Of a stretch of DNA of 64,000 nucleotides, positions 11,337 to 24,458 are shown one piece after another (the first letter of the stretch is position 1; each line of letters begins with the position of its first letter). The notes beneath the pieces were generated by a model, which saw only the letters and a list, made by a program, of their open reading frames with translations, was not told the DNA's origin and did not search any database. Both the position numbers and the translations under genes were made by a program. Source of the stretch: Siderastrea radians (lineage: Eukaryota; Cnidaria; Anthozoa; Scleractinia; Rhizangiidae). Where the stretch lies: the NCBI GenBank assembly GCA_964017195.1, contig OZ024891.1, positions 7,093,994 through 7,157,993 on the forward strand, given 5' to 3'.

Positions 11337-12561
11337 CGGCGGGGGGGGGGGGATAGAAGCGAGGCTTGGGACCGAGAAACGATGTTCTCACAACTTGCAA
11401 AGTGGTCCAGTCAAAACGTGGACAGCGGTGTTCGTAATAATAAATTTTTCCGATTGACACGGATCGACATAGCGATCAACTTATTTGGAATAGTTTTTAA
11501 AATTTAGGTGTATTTTGTCGGGGGTAAGTAAGCAGCGAGCGGCTAATCTCTCATGGAACTTACTGTCAGTTTCGGACAAGAGAATATATTTGATGGAATC
11601 GACATCGATGAAGACACTTCTACTTTCGCACTGTCTTGGCGCGTGGATCAGCTGCGAGCTGTACGGCAGTCACGTTTCGCTTGTTTATACTTGGAGAACA
11701 GGTTTGCGACAAACGTTGAATGCGACGAAAGTTGAATGCTAGAATTAGATAATTCAACGTAAATAAAATTCTCACCGAGACAAAGCGCTTGAACTATTCA
11801 GGATTTTATTTCTTGTACTCCGCGAGGTAATTTTGGTCTTTGTCTACCACTGAACTGATGCATGTGATAAATAGAAATACTGTCAGTGTTTCTTTTTGCA
11901 TCTCATTCTGTAACGAATTGATAGCATGAGATGAGACAGTTATGGCTGTACTGGGTTTGCATGTTCTCCTCCAGCGTGGTCTAAATAAATTGCTACGAGA
12001 AATGTGCCAAAAAACATCGATGGAAATAAGTTCAATCAAAGCTGCTAATAACCTAATGGAAACAATACCTACGCACAAAATACGACTTTTATTATCAATA
12101 ATCCAGTTATGTGTTAACAAGATCATTTCACAGTTCAGGACTTTGAACCCGATCCCAGTTTTTAACCCAACTTCAGACAATTCTATCTGATTCTATACAG
12201 TCGATCAGCGCAGACTGAATTGATCGAAGCGCTACTGTTCTACTTTGCGACTAAGCAACTCCAAGAGTAAACTTTTATCTTCATAAAAAGCAAAAAGCAC
12301 GAAAACATGATAAAAGTGTAAAATAAGATCCATTCGTCAATTACCTAAAGGAAAGGACAAAACCGAATCCGCCGCCTTTGGCCGCCATAATTTTTTCCCT
12401 TCAGTGTCCGAGTTCCGTTGGAGGATGCAACATCTGCGCACGCGCAGGAGGCATATCCGCTGACTAGAACCTCACAGATTGCTTTGCAAGTTGTGAGAAC
12501 ATCGTTTAGATTTCATTTAAGAGAATGTATGGGAAGTTGCTTCCCCCCCCCCCTCCCTGCT
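11337..12561. mobile_element. 1.2-kb DNA element with poly-G/poly-C ends, 6-bp TSD
   Basis: TGGCAT occurs at 11331-11336 and 12562-12567, and removing the intervening DNA restores LINE-C ORF2 without a gap. The ends are a G12 run on the left and a C11 run on the right. Inside them, CGATGTTCTCACAACTTGCAAAG (11379 on) is matched in inverted orientation by CTTTGCAAGTTGTGAGAACATCG (about 12483 on). No transposase frame is seen, so it is non-autonomous. Superfamily is undecided. Confidence 0.75.
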
Positions 12562-12567
12562 TGGCAT

Positions 12568-13187
12568 GCTTCCTTTTATTCTAAAATGTAACTACAACGC
12601 GATTAAACTTAGTGAGAAATTACCCATTTTCTATAGAGAGCTACTAGACTATTTCGCTGATCTGCGAAATAATTTCGAGGATATGCGCCAAAAAACACTT
12701 ATTTTGTGGAATAATAAGGAGATAACAATTGAAGGAAGATCTATCTTTTGGAAAGCTTGGTTTGATGAAGATATTCACTTTGTCCAAGATCTTCTATACA
12801 AGAACGGCAATTTCCTCTCGCTATCTGAACTCAATGACAAATACAAAATAAAAACCAATTTTTTGCGATATCAGCAAATCATCTCCGCAATACCAGTATG
12901 TCTAGGAAATGAGGCTTCGCGATCTCCCATTACACGACGACTTTCCAAACAGGATAATAATTTGTTTCAGCTTTCAAAAGTCAAAGTGTTAATCCTTCCT
13001 AAAATGTGATGCAGGCACTACTACCAATTATTCCTTGAAAAAAAAGACAAGTTACTGACCGCAAAAAAAAAACATGATCAGAAAACTGAAGTGATTGCAG
13101 AAAATTGGAAAAGAAGTATAAATAAAACATACAAAACAACTAAAGATAACAGGCTGAGACAATTCTCCTTCAAACTTTTGCACCGTA
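12568..13187 (+). pseudogene. LINE-C ORF2 fragment 2
   Basis: The sequence continues LINE-C after the 1.2-kb insertion, reading LPFILKCNYN, then IFWKAWFDEDIHFVQDLL and KTNFLRYQQIISAIP, colinear with LINE-B ORF2 at 6440-6780. The frame from 12566 stops at 13007-13009. Sequence reading RLRQFSFKLLHRI up to 13187 matches LINE-B FKFIHRI at 7040. LINE-D is inserted there at TTCA (13188-13191). Confidence 0.82.
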
Positions 13188-13378
13188 TTCAGTTTCAGTT
13201 TCAGTTTATTTAGTGCTTAATTTAGCATAGCTAATCCTAGCACTGGCGGTCTAGCGGTGTATTAATGAGTGGGTCATAATTTTACAAGCAGAATGTTGAC
13301 AAAAATACAAAATACTAAAAATGTATAGGCAGTCTATGTCTTTGTTACATGCAAGTAATAAGAAGTGTGGCCTGCTCT

Positions 13379-14614
13379 TTAAAACTTGATACATGTTGTG
13401 CATTCACAATTAACGCAGGCTGGTAATTGATTCCATACTGGAATAGTTTTAATAAAAAACGAGTTTTTATATCCATTTATTCTAGCAGACACTTGTCGAT
13501 AATTGAGTTGATGGTGGAGACGTTCTGATCTATAATATGGTTCGAGATCATCTGGGAAATCGACACTGACTAGTTTGTGTTGAACCTTATAGAAGAAAAC
13601 AAGGTCATTTTTAAGTGTTTTTCCAGCGAAATCCAGTTTAGTTGTTTGAGTGACGCTGTGACGCTGCGACGCAGTGACGCTACTGGAGCGGCTGTAGTCA
13701 TTCATCATAAATCTTGCAGCTTTTCTCTGTATGGATTCAATCGCTGCTACATCACTCTTAAGGGGTGGAGACGAGGCTGTTGTAATATAGTTAACTAATG
13801 GACGAACAAGTGATGTATATGCACGCTCTTTAGTCGATGGGTTACATGTCGAAAGGTTTCGTCTGAGGATACCAAGCGCTCTGTTTGCCTTTGCGCGAAG
13901 TTCATCACAGTGTTTCGACCAAGACAAAGTTTCTGTGATGGTAACTCCAAGATATTTATGATAAGAGACGTGTGAAAGGGCAGTTCCACTCAAGAAGTAG
14001 GTGCACTCAGCAACATCCCTTTCTAATGTTACAGCTAGTTTGAAGCACTTTGTCGGTTCGAATCTCATTTGCGCTGCTTTTTCCCGGTCCTCCAGTTTTT
14101 GTAGATCCAACTCCAACTGCAGTTTATAGTTGTCGGTTGGGCTTTCAATTTTTCTGTATAGAACACTATCATCTGCAAATAACTTGACAGTCGAGTCAAT
14201 GCCAAAGGGAAAGTCGTTGATGTAAAGGAGGAACATCAGTGGTCCCAGAACGGTGCCCTGTAGCACTCCATATAACACAGGAGACCACTTAGATTCAGTA
14301 CCGGTGACCACGACACGTTGTTTTTGGTTTGTCAGAAATGCTTCCATCCAACGCAGTAGATTACCCCGTATCCCATAGTGACTTAGTTTTGCCAACAGTT
14401 TTCTATGGGGCACGCTATCGAAAGCCTTGGAAAAGTCCAGGAATATTATATCAGTCTGGCCTTGCTGGTCGAGTGTTTTGGCCCATTCATGCACTGTTGT
14501 TGTTAATTGAGTTTCGCATGGTAAACCGCGTTGAAATCCATGCTGATCTCTGTGAATAGCCGAGTGCTTAAAGAGGTGTTTCCTTAATGTGCTGTTAACA
14601 ATATGCTCTAACAG
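13379..14614 (-). pseudogene. LINE-D reverse transcriptase, C-terminal two-thirds
   Basis: An open frame of about 410 codons carries the RT core: FRHGFQ-type block (DQHGFQRGLPCETQL), DIIFLDFSKAFDSVPH, YGVLQGTVLGPLMFLLYIND and the active-site block LFADDSVLY. These are followed by the CR1-type thumb (YHKYLGVTI) and YTSLVRPLVNY. The N-terminal portion is displaced by the Academ-like insertion and continues at 21659. CR1/jockey-type RT lacks the L1-style Cys-His tail, and none is seen. The frame ends near 13379 without a clear loss. Confidence 0.88.
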
Positions 14615-14617
14615 CTT

Positions 14618-15005
14618 TAGTCCATGAGCCAAGTCCCAAAAAATGGATTTTTGTAGCACCCCCCTTAATACCTAGTGAATCAGGTATCAATTACCAGGAT
14701 GGTAACTGGTGCATAAGGGAGATAGGGCAAGGTTTTTTCGAGGGGGTGGTAGGGATGCTTTTTACCTTGTAAATACAAGTGATGAAAAAACGTTGATACA
14801 ACTCACAAAATACTAGCCCAAAAATGATTAAATCTTTTACAAATATGCTTTAAATAAGTATTTTGTCATATCTCACACTTTTCATGATTTTAAAACCAGC
14901 CTTTTGTAGCCGTTGCCATGGAAACCATGTATATTTCTTATTGTTCTGTATCTCGTTAATTACAAATGCTGTTTATCATGATTACAACCCAGTTATCACG
15001 AAAAA
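14618..15005. repeat. Academ-like left terminal inverted repeat
   Basis: The region is matched in inverted orientation at 21233-21655. Conserved blocks are TAGTCCATGAGCCAA, TACCTAGTGAA, GGTGCATAAG, GTTGCCATGGAAAC and TTAATTACAAATG. Divergence between the arms shows the copy is old. Confidence 0.75.
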
Positions 15006-15396
15006 ATATTCTTTTGTTTTCTCCTTGTAATTTCATTTGTTTATTTGTACAACAACGAATGTCAAAAATCTTTGTTTCATCATGTACTAAGTAAGCAAAA
15101 ACAATAGAATGCATGTAATAACAAATAAGGCTACACTCAAGCTAGAGAAGTCAAAATACGTTAAGCTGAGTCTCTAGATAACTGCGTGTTGCTCTGTTAT
15201 TTAGCAATACATTTTCTCGATAACAATTCAGCACGACATCACTTAATGTTGAAGAAATAAAGAATATTACAACAAACAGATTGCAAATGTCAGTATTTTA
15301 CAACAACAAGAAAACGACAACACCGATATTCGTCTGGAAACGGATTTAACTTCATGCAAAAGTCTGTTTTAGCCATAGCCCGAGTCCAGTGCTTAA

Positions 15397-18300
15397 CTAA
15401 TCATTTTCATCCTCGTCGTTGTCAACAACATCGTCATCTCCATCTTTAAGGTCTGTTGCACTGTTTGTGCAGTCTTCAGAGCACGTACAAGCTTCTGTGC
15501 AAGGCAAGCCATTACCGACACATGAGCACCGCCTCGTTTGGCAATTGCCGCGGCACCCACAGCAAACTAATTCCATCACAGCCTGTGGAGCTGGGGCCAG
15601 GTCTGTCCAAACGATCTCAAGGCGTCCTTCGTTCAGTTGCCATCCATAGTTTACCGGTTCTTGTTCAATTCTTGGCTGTAATGCTTTCTTCCACAGAAAA
15701 ACTTGGTAGTTAGCTCGCTTTAGGTGGTAGTGGAGAGCAGCGCTTGTTGGCGGGAGTTGATGAGATTGCACATTTTTTCCTTTGCAGAACATTTTGTAGC
15801 GTAGGTCATTGACCTGCTTGCATAGATTATCATTGTATAACCTGCAAACCACCTCTTCTAACCTGGTTATGCTGTGCGCGCTCAGGGGAAGGCTCTCTCC
15901 AAGGACTCCAACACTGTCTCTTATGACTTGGTTATCTCTTACCATTTCAAACGCCTTTTTCTTGCCCCTGCCGGCAAATGAACTCACAGCGTCACAACCT
16001 GTTAACGCATGCAAACTAGGGAGGACTCGGCATACCCCAGGACCCAGCTTCTCACACAGTCGGGGAACGCTTATTAAGCGTGATCTGTTTCTTGTTCCAC
16101 TTATCAAAGTCAGTTCGGCAGGAATGGCTGATTGGTGGTGGCATGCCAACACTTCAACATCTGTATCCGAGGAGACTATGGCGACCCTTTGATGTCCATG
16201 TGAAGATGCGTGGGACGCATGGAGGAACATTCGTGTATCTGCTTCCTCTTGGTCCGTGTACAGTTCGGTTTCGTCAGTTGCTGTCATACGTCCATGTTTG
16301 ACTACAAGCTTTTTGCAATGGTTGCCATGGGTAACATACATAACACGGCTGTCGATCCTTTCTACATATTCTTGCTTCGACCACTCCTGAGACAGGAACT
16401 CTAGAAGACGCCCTTTGTTTCTACCACATGACAAGTACTTCTTCCACTGGCGTGGACAGAACTGCTGGGAGCTAGTAATGGAGACGGCTAGTTGACCGGT
16501 ATTGCTCCTTCTTTCCCTCTCTGTGTTCTTGAAGGAGATGACTGGGTACTGATCTCCCACAAAGTCAACTCTTCTTGCTTGCCCTGCCTGCATCAGCATT
16601 CTCTTGAAAATCATAACTGCCAAGTCGGAGAATCTCTCTGGTATCTTCTTCATCGTTTGAAGCATTGCCATTGCATCGATGATGACTGCAGTTGTTTGAG
16701 CTGGCATGCGATGAAGACACTCTACGCCATCCTCTAGAAGTTTAGGTAGAGCTGCTTTGTCGGTTTTCACCAGCGCGCCATCAAACAGCGCCAGCGACCA
16801 TGGAAGTGGGCCCAGCTCGTGGACTAGCAACTGTCGTAGATCCATTTGCCTGCTTTGGCCAATAACGAGTAATCGTGCAAAAAGATTTCTGTCTGTTCTT
16901 AGAATGACAGTCTTTCCTTCCTTTGACACAGTTGTCTTCTTTTGAAGGTCACGGAACGTTCCAAGCTTTAACTAAGAAACCCACAGAATCACTCAGCAGT
17001 CTGTCCTCAACAAACGCGGTGAGAGCTACTGTTCCTTTGTCTTTGGCGGCCAGCAAATCTAACTTGATGGTTTCTGTCACTACACAACCAGAACTAAGAC
17101 TGGCAAGTTCCTCTGATGGTTCAAATGGATCCGTCCAATTGCTGACAACCTCCATTACTTTACTTACATCTTCTTCATCGCGTTTCATTCAAGACTTCCC
17201 AGCTTCCTTGTGAGGTCGATTATCTTCTTTCTTGCTTGTCATCATACGACACTTGTCAACAAAACGGGCACGAGAATGCGCAGTCAGGAGCCATCGCTGT
17301 ACCGCATTCTTTTTGAGACTGAAGCCAACGATGCCACCGTTTGTTTTTGTACTTCTGTTTAACGTCTGCTCTATGGTCTGGTCAACGGGCAGTTGAGAAA
17401 ATCCATGTTCACTGTTCCTCTGTACGCCAAAATCTCCATTTTCTAACATCATTTGAGCTTCAGGGTGGGTTTCTGGGAGCTGAATCATGTGCATCAGGTA
17501 AACAGGAAGGTAACGAGCATAATTCACATGGTCGTAGGCGAAATACCATGGCAGCATTTCCCTGATGCACTCAAGATGGAGGGGCCAATTGCCTTCTCTG
17601 GTTGCTCTAATAAATGTCAGCAGCAACGAGACCATTTCAAAGTAGGATCTCCAGAACATTTTTAGGGGACCATTGTCTTCCTCGTCATATAACTTGAAAA
17701 GATCTAGAATCTTGATGAAGTCTGCCATCGCAAGAAGCCTATTAAATTTCTCAGCGAAAAAGTCCTTTCTGATATCTACTATAGCATTTGTGAGTTCTAA
17801 GTAGATGGTTGGGTGACCGTTGTCCTGAAGCCACGACTTGAATCCTTTCCACTGTAGCCGCTGCAGTGCTTCAAATACAATCTAAACTGATAAACAGACA
17901 ATATCAAATTTACTTGAGTGCCCTATTACATGCTGCAAAATGTCTCACAAACACCAGGATACAGCGAACAAAATTTGCTCTCTTATTTTTTCGTCTGATG
18001 TTCAGCAGCTACCGAACGCCATACAACTCGTGAGTTGATTAGTCATTAACTATTTGTTACAATGAAGCCCCGATATTAAGAAATATTTATGGTCGATGTT
18101 TTGTGTCAAACGTAAAATTGTCGGTAAAACGTAAAAATATATATATAAAAGCTGCAATGTTGCGAGTGGCCGTTTTTTAGTGGCGGAACAACAAGCTTTT
18201 GTTGGTTATGGGGCCATAACTCTTTCGAGTCTTGTGCTAGAAAAAGTGAAATAAGATTTGCTAAGTAGCGCACGTCACCTTTTGAATAATATTGAACTTC

Positions 18301-20778
18301 TTAACAACCTACCTTGTGCATACGTATTGCGCGATTGTGGTGGCGGCCCTCTAGCACCGCCGAGACAGATCCTGATCCAACAATTCCACTTTCCGTCAGG
18401 ATGTCTCCAAGACCTGCATCTCCAAATCGCTTGCCGATCGCCGCCAAGAAAGAGCAAATTGTGTGAAAAGAGCCCATCCTAACAACGATGCGCTGAAATG
18501 TTTCTTGGTTTTGCCAGATGACTTCAAGAGCTTTAGCGTAAATAGCCTGATCAAGGACAATGATAACATTTTGCTGGCCAAGCTGATCAGCAATTTGCAA
18601 TGATCTCTGAAAAAGATTGTACACTGTTGGCATCTCAGTAGGGCTTGCATCAATAACTTGGCAGTAGCCTATAGAACTTTCACGAGGAACATCTTTCTGC
18701 TTGAGTTTAATGTTGAAAGCTGTCCATGCTGGGATCACTTGGCTTCGATCATTTGCCAATGTGAAGATACTATTATCAATGGGTTGTCGGCACAGCATCC
18801 ATCCAAAGTCGATTGATCTTGCATATGCACGAGTATCGGGATTAGTCATGATCACATCTTGCACACCAATGTGAAATTGACTGGGGCCTTGTCGGGGACC
18901 GGAGTGGAAGGGCAGTACGTCTGTAGGGATGTATGTCAAGGTGCGGTTCCGTTTAGGACGAGACTCTTTGGCAGCCATTTCAGTGGGTGGCGCGCAAGTA
19001 AGGGACTTTCTCTGGATCACTATTCCATTCGTGCAATGGGTAGTCCCCTTCCCTAAAGAAAGAGTCCATGATTTAATAACAAACAAAGACACAGATAGTA
19101 TAGTTATGTGTACTGTAGAAAGGTATCTGTAAGATAGAGGTATGCTAGCAAAATAAGTTAACTGTACGTTGAGAGAAACAATTTCCTCTGAAAATAAAAC
19201 AAGTGCAGAACGTTAAAGCGTACCCGACAATGTCTCTTCTAGCAGGTCATTGTTATCCCAACAAAACACCGCTGGCACTCCCATACTGCACGAACCAGGT
19301 ACTACGATCCCATCCTGTTCCTTTTCTATCTCCTTTTCAGCCAGTGCAGTCTCAAGTTCCTCGATTTGAGAGTAGGAAAGGGCATGGCCAAACCTGTTCA
19401 GTATTGTTACAAGTTCAGCATTACCCGTTAGGCTTTTGACAGTTAAAGGTAAAGTAACATGCTTAGGCGTCTTGATACGACCGCGACTTACACAATGAAT
19501 CAGATCTTGTGCAAGCGAAAGGACTATTCGGTGAACGTCGGGTGAGACTCCACACACTCTCTTGTTACAATATTCAACATCGGAAGAGGAAATCCAGGCT
19601 AACATATTGTACAACATGTCTGGTACTATACTATCACTGCAGTCCAGATCATCTTCAGTGGGTGGCCATGACATAACTGGTTTCATTTCTGTCAGCAAAC
19701 TCCGAATCATCTTAGCTGCATGATAGACGTGAAAATACTTTTCATTTGCTTTGGCTTCTGGAGGAACTTCCTCTGTCCCGTCCTCATCTTTCCATTGCTC
19801 GCCACTAGTACTTGCAATGGTTTCTACGACTTCTCCGGTTGTCACGCGGGAACTGTAAATTATCTCTGATTGGGATCGATCCTGAGGCTGGTGGTACGAG
19901 AGTCTGTTCCCGAAAGACTTGATTAAACGATTTTTCAACTTTGAGGACCTGTAACTGGGTGCAGACACTCCTTCTTCGGATAACTTACTAACGAAACGTT
20001 CTAGCAACTCTGAAATCTTCACAGCCTTTTCCCCCTTGAGGACTGCATCTTTAACAAATTCTCTAATGCTGCTGAACGCTCTGTTATAGCTTTCGCTAGC
20101 TATGTCCTCGTCTTCGCAATTTTTCTCTTCCAATTTTGCAAGGGCTCCTGGTCGCACATATTGAACGTATCAGGATTTGTGATACTTTATTCCAATTGCT
20201 ATTGTGTCTTTGCCTTGTAATTGTAATAAAAGGCGTCTGTCATCCCGAATCTCAGCGGCCTTAAGTAGTGATGCACTGCCAGTGGCTGTCTTGTTTAAAC
20301 TTAACGGCTCTCTTGATCTTGCTCCTTTGTTCTTTGTAAGCTTTGTTTTGTGTTGTTGACAAATAGCACATTTGTTTATGTCAAACGCATCAACCTGGGA
20401 CCTTAACATGCGTTTTGCTGGCGGAGGCTCGGTAATAGAATCATCATTATCTTCCACAGGGTCTTGGATGAGAATATTGCGTTGCTTCTCAACGGCCCTT
20501 TCGACTTTGACCTTATCAGTGTATACTTGATAACATCGTCTGTGGTATTTGCCCTTTGGCCCTTCCTCCCAGAAACCGTTCATTTTGGACCATATATCAT
20601 CTCTCCGTCTCTTTGCGCACGTTTGAAATGTAAGCCAACTTTTTCCAGAAAAGTTAGTTAACGTTCCTGACTCATCTTCTACGTGACACAAACATTTATC
20701 CCAGTTTGGAGATTGACCTTGCTGACGTTTTCTTGGATGCGATGGTTGAACTGAGGAAGAAGGTTGTTTCTCTGCCAT
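15397..20778 (-). pseudogene. Academ-like transposase gene, three exons, three lesions
   Basis: Three open blocks join across canonical GT-AG introns: exon 1 20778-19224, intron 19223-19053, exon 2 19052-18313, intron 18312-17882, exon 3 17881-15397, about 1,590 codons. The N-terminus is Cys/His-rich (KYHRRCYQVYTDK, CAICQQHKTK). The middle has an RNase H-like stretch with VIIVLDQAIY and MGSFHTICSFLAAIGKRF. A PIN/XPG-like nuclease segment follows (EEADTRMFLHASHA, SSDTDVEVL, LTGCDAVSSFAGRGKK). The C-terminus has a CXC cysteine cluster and an acidic tail. TGA codons at 20170 and 17189 and a frameshift near 16970 break it. Confidence 0.72.
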
Positions 20779-21232
20779 TGCCTGACCGTTACATCATCCA
20801 TGGGAATAAAAAACCTAAATGTATAAATCACACGAGGTAATTTTCTACTTTTGAAACAATTGGATTTAAATCTCTTAAACAAATACAAGTTCCATGCTCC
20901 TGTAACATTATTCGATTTTTCTATTTCAAATCTCATTATTAATTCAGATGGTACTGGTTCGTGATAAGTTCTTAAAATGTTGTTAAAATAACATGTTTAT
21001 GTCAAATGGTCTATAAAATTCTTTAATCTACACTAAAAAACCGATTAAAAGATAATAGGAGACTTCTTTTGCGAAAAAAAAACAATTTCCTACCTTCTGC
21101 TGATTCAGCAAATTTCCAAGATGGCGGACCCAGCCATGTGGTTCCTAAGTGCATGATGGGACAAGGGCTCGAAATGCATTGTGGTAGCAACAAGCTAACG
21201 CGGTTTCAATGGGACTACCCATAACAATGGAT

Positions 21233-21655
21233 TTTTTCATGACAATTGGGTTATTAACGTAAGAATACGACATTTGTAATTAAAGAAATATCCGAAATAG
21301 TGTTTATTTACCGTTTCCATGGCAACGGGAAAAAGGCTCATCCGAAAATCACGAAAAGTTTGAAATGTGACAAAATACTAATTTTAAGAATATTTCTAAA
21401 AAAAATTAGCAACTTAGGGCGCTCTTTTTAATATAGATTTGTCATGACTTGTTTTTACAAAGCAAAACCTCTCTCCATACTCCCCCCGTAAAAACATGCC
21501 ATTTCTCTCTTATGCACCACTTATCGTCCTGGTAACAAGTGGATTGAGATAATTTAGACCTTTAGCTTTAATTTGATACCAATTTCACTAGGTATCAAGG
21601 GGGGCGCTACGAAAACCTATTTTTAGGCCCCTTTTGAAATTTGGCTCATGGACTA
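21233..21655. repeat. Academ-like right terminal inverted repeat
   Basis: Inverted partner of 14618-15005. It ends TTGGCTCATGGACTA before the TSD copy CTT at 21656-21658. Confidence 0.75.
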
Positions 21656-21658
21656 CTT

Positions 21659-23052
21659 AGAGCAGAGGCATGTGAGAGACACTGGGCGATAGTTCTCTGG
21701 ACGAAATTTATCTCCTTTCTTACAAATGGCTTTCACATTAGCTTCTAGTTCCAGGCTGATAGTACGGTACCTGTGTCCAAAGATTGCTGGAATATGGATG
21801 TTAATATAGGTGCGATTATATCGGCATGGTCTTTCATTTCTTCGGACGGTAGTCCATCTGGTTCAATGGCTTTGTGTGGATTTATCTTTTTCAGCTGACC
21901 TCTCACTAACTGTACACCTATTTTGATATCACCAACTGGTGGTAGCGGCGCGAATGCAAGTTTGGGAGGGTGTCTGTATTTTCTTTCGTGAAGACACTAT
22001 CGAGCTGTTCCCTCAGAGCTTCTGCCTTGGATTTATCCGTGTTGCAGATGTGATTGGTTCGTGTGAGAAGTGTTGGAATTCCACAAGTTTCAGTTCTTAG
22101 CATTTTAAGGTATGACCACGCCCTTTTCACGCCACACCTGTTTGAATCACCTTGATTTGGAAAGCCACACAGACCACGGCATAACTTCGTTGACGTAAGT
22201 TTGGTGATTTTGACGAAGGATGGTTGTAGTGATATTCCTTTCCCTGCGGTATCTGGCTCAGTGGATCGATGAACCTGTTCTCTTTGCCTTTTTATACTTT
22301 CTATCTCTTTTGCACATGTGTCGCGTTACTGACGTGCTTACCCAGGGGAGATGTCTTTTCCCTTTAGTCCATTTACTTTGGGATATTCTTACCAGAGGTG
22401 GTTCTTATTGCTCCTGTAAACATGTTCCAATTTTCTTCAACAGATCGCTCTTTGGGATCAGAGTCAAAAAACAAATTAGCAAACTGTTTCAAGTCCCTCG
22501 ATAGTTGTTCTTGATCACACTTTGTGGTATTGGTGGACTTTCCTACATGGCTTTGGCGAGTATTTCGGTGCTTGGTCAACTTCGAAAATTACCGCCCCAT
22601 GATCACTTATCCCTTGTATTACATTGCATGCAGTGATCAGGTTCTCATTTGAAGATAACACAAGGTCAAGAAGGGTGCTGGACTTCAGTCGCGTAGGTGA
22701 AGATACATGTTGGTGTAGGCCATATTTACCTGTGATGTCTAACAAAGGACGATCTGTATCGCAAGCGCCATTGTGTAGACATTCTGAGTTCCAGTCTATG
22801 TATCCACAGTTAAAATCACCACACAGGATAACTTGGGGAAGGGTTGTTTTCCCGCTATAAAGGGAGCTCAACGAATCATCCAGTGCTTCGATTGGATCAG
22901 TTCCTAAATCGGGCGGGCGATAGTAGCTGCCAATTTGGAGTTCTTTGGTTCTTGAAAACTGGATGGATACGTAGATAAGTTCACAATTTTTAGCTCGAAG
23001 GTGGGTCTCTTAGATGGTAATCAGCAATGAAAACTCCGCCATCATGTTGCGA
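21659..23052 (-). pseudogene. LINE-D endonuclease C-terminal half and RT N-terminus
   Basis: Between the two insertions, LINE-D reads (from the right) DRSQHDGGVFIADY, then ILCGDFNCGYIDW (EEP catalytic Asp/Asn), LDLVLSSNENL and QGISDHGAVIF (terminal Asp-His). A linker follows, and RT block 0/1 ends FRPENYRPVSLTCLCSK at 21659, where the Academ-like element was inserted. Several stops and frame changes lie at 22500-22900 and 21700-22150. The domain order is that of a CR1-type ORF2. Confidence 0.8.
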
Positions 23053-24458
23053 TCTATCCAGAGGGGAGAGGAACAGGCAGTTAAATAACCTTATCTCCCT
23101 ATTTTCCCCTCATTTTTCTCCCACCTCCCTAATTTTTTCGGCTATTTCTCCCTCCTCCCTAATTTTTCTTTTCCTCCCTGATCGACGCTTTTAAAGCGTT
23201 TAAATTCCCTACAACTACAGCAAGGTTACCGTTACTGAAACGCTTTCGAGCCCTCAAAAGCTCTGATCACGGTTAACGTAGAGACATATTTCTTATTTAG
23301 TATAGTTCACTTACAGTCTTAGCATAAAACAGCAATGCTTTCTTTATAAAAAGTCATGGTACCTGGCAGGTGCTCTGACCTGCCTGCTGGAACGCATAAG
23401 TGCGGATATATTTTTTCTGTCAATTCGTCCTCACTGACACTATCTCCATTATTCAAAGCTTCTTGAACGTCAATTTCCTGAGGAACAAGTCCACTAATGT
23501 ACTGTCGGAAAGTTTGCAGCTCCTCAAACTCGTCTTTACTCAGTGCAATGCCTCCACCCGACCACAGCCTCTATGGGACAGTGAAGTTCAACGCCAGTGG
23601 CCATAACCTGATGTGTCCAGGCTTACTGTAGGCGTGTTTGTATATTTAGCTGAAATGCAGGTTGATGTCTCTGCCTGGAGTAAACATTTCTGCACTTATA
23701 GCTGATTTGGCATCTGAAATATCTTTCACCTTGCAACTATAAGGGTTTCGTTTTCTTTGGTGTTTCTGTGGAAGACGGACCAACGGTGCCTTACAGAAAA
23801 GAACTTTCCTTTGTGGAGCAGTAGAAACATGCTCACCACTAAGTCGAAAGAAAAGTCGAAATCCACACTTTTAGGTGGCTCCACTTCACACAAAGCAATG
23901 AGTAACGTAGAAAAAATTGTGCTTTGTAGTTTTGCTGAGCACCTTGGCAACTCTAACTGCCTCAAACCACTTCTTCCTATAGTCGTGAAGCTTGGCAATG
24001 TCACGAGAGGGTTATTAAAACGGCACATGTCTAATGACTTGCAAACGCACACTGAGATGAATCTCAGAAATGTAACCATTTGAAATCTTTTTGGGAATTT
24101 TGGTCTCTTTTCTCTAGTACTTTACGTTTGCAATTTAATAATGTTTTGTTTGTAATTGAACCGGAAATATTTGTTTGCTTGCAGGGACGTAATTTTGTTT
24201 TTAGACAGGCAGTTTGGCAGGTCAACTGAAATTTTTCAATTTTGACGCTTTTGTCAATCGCTACGCCAAGGTAGTGTAACATGTGCTCAGCTGGCTGCAG
24301 AAAGATGTCGAAATAAGCACCTTTATTTTAAGGGTTCCTAGATTTTAAACATTGATGCTTTTAGTTCAGTTGCTTCTGTAGTAGAAGTTTTCCTTTTTTC
24401 CTTGGGTTTTAAATGCTGCGCGTGTTGTTGGTCCGTTACTAAAGCGCGGGAAAAAATA

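Larger units (their letters stand above)
14618..21655 (-). mobile_element. Academ-like DNA transposon, 7,038 bp, 3-bp TSD
   Basis: Ends are TAGTCCATGAGCCAA (left) and TTGGCTCATGGACTA (right). They are flanked by CTT at 14615-14617 and 21656-21658, and removing the element restores LINE-D RT exactly. The inverted repeats extend imperfectly for roughly 400 bp. A 3-bp TSD, long TIRs, one long multi-exon transposase gene on the minus strand and a PIN/XPG-like nuclease segment fit the Academ superfamily as I recall it. The superfamily name is inference; the boundaries are seen directly. Confidence 0.82.

Noticed and set aside
17189..17191. Second TGA in the Academ-like gene as a selenocysteine codon
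   Set aside because: The residue context is basic rather than Cys-like, so a simple nonsense mutation explains it.
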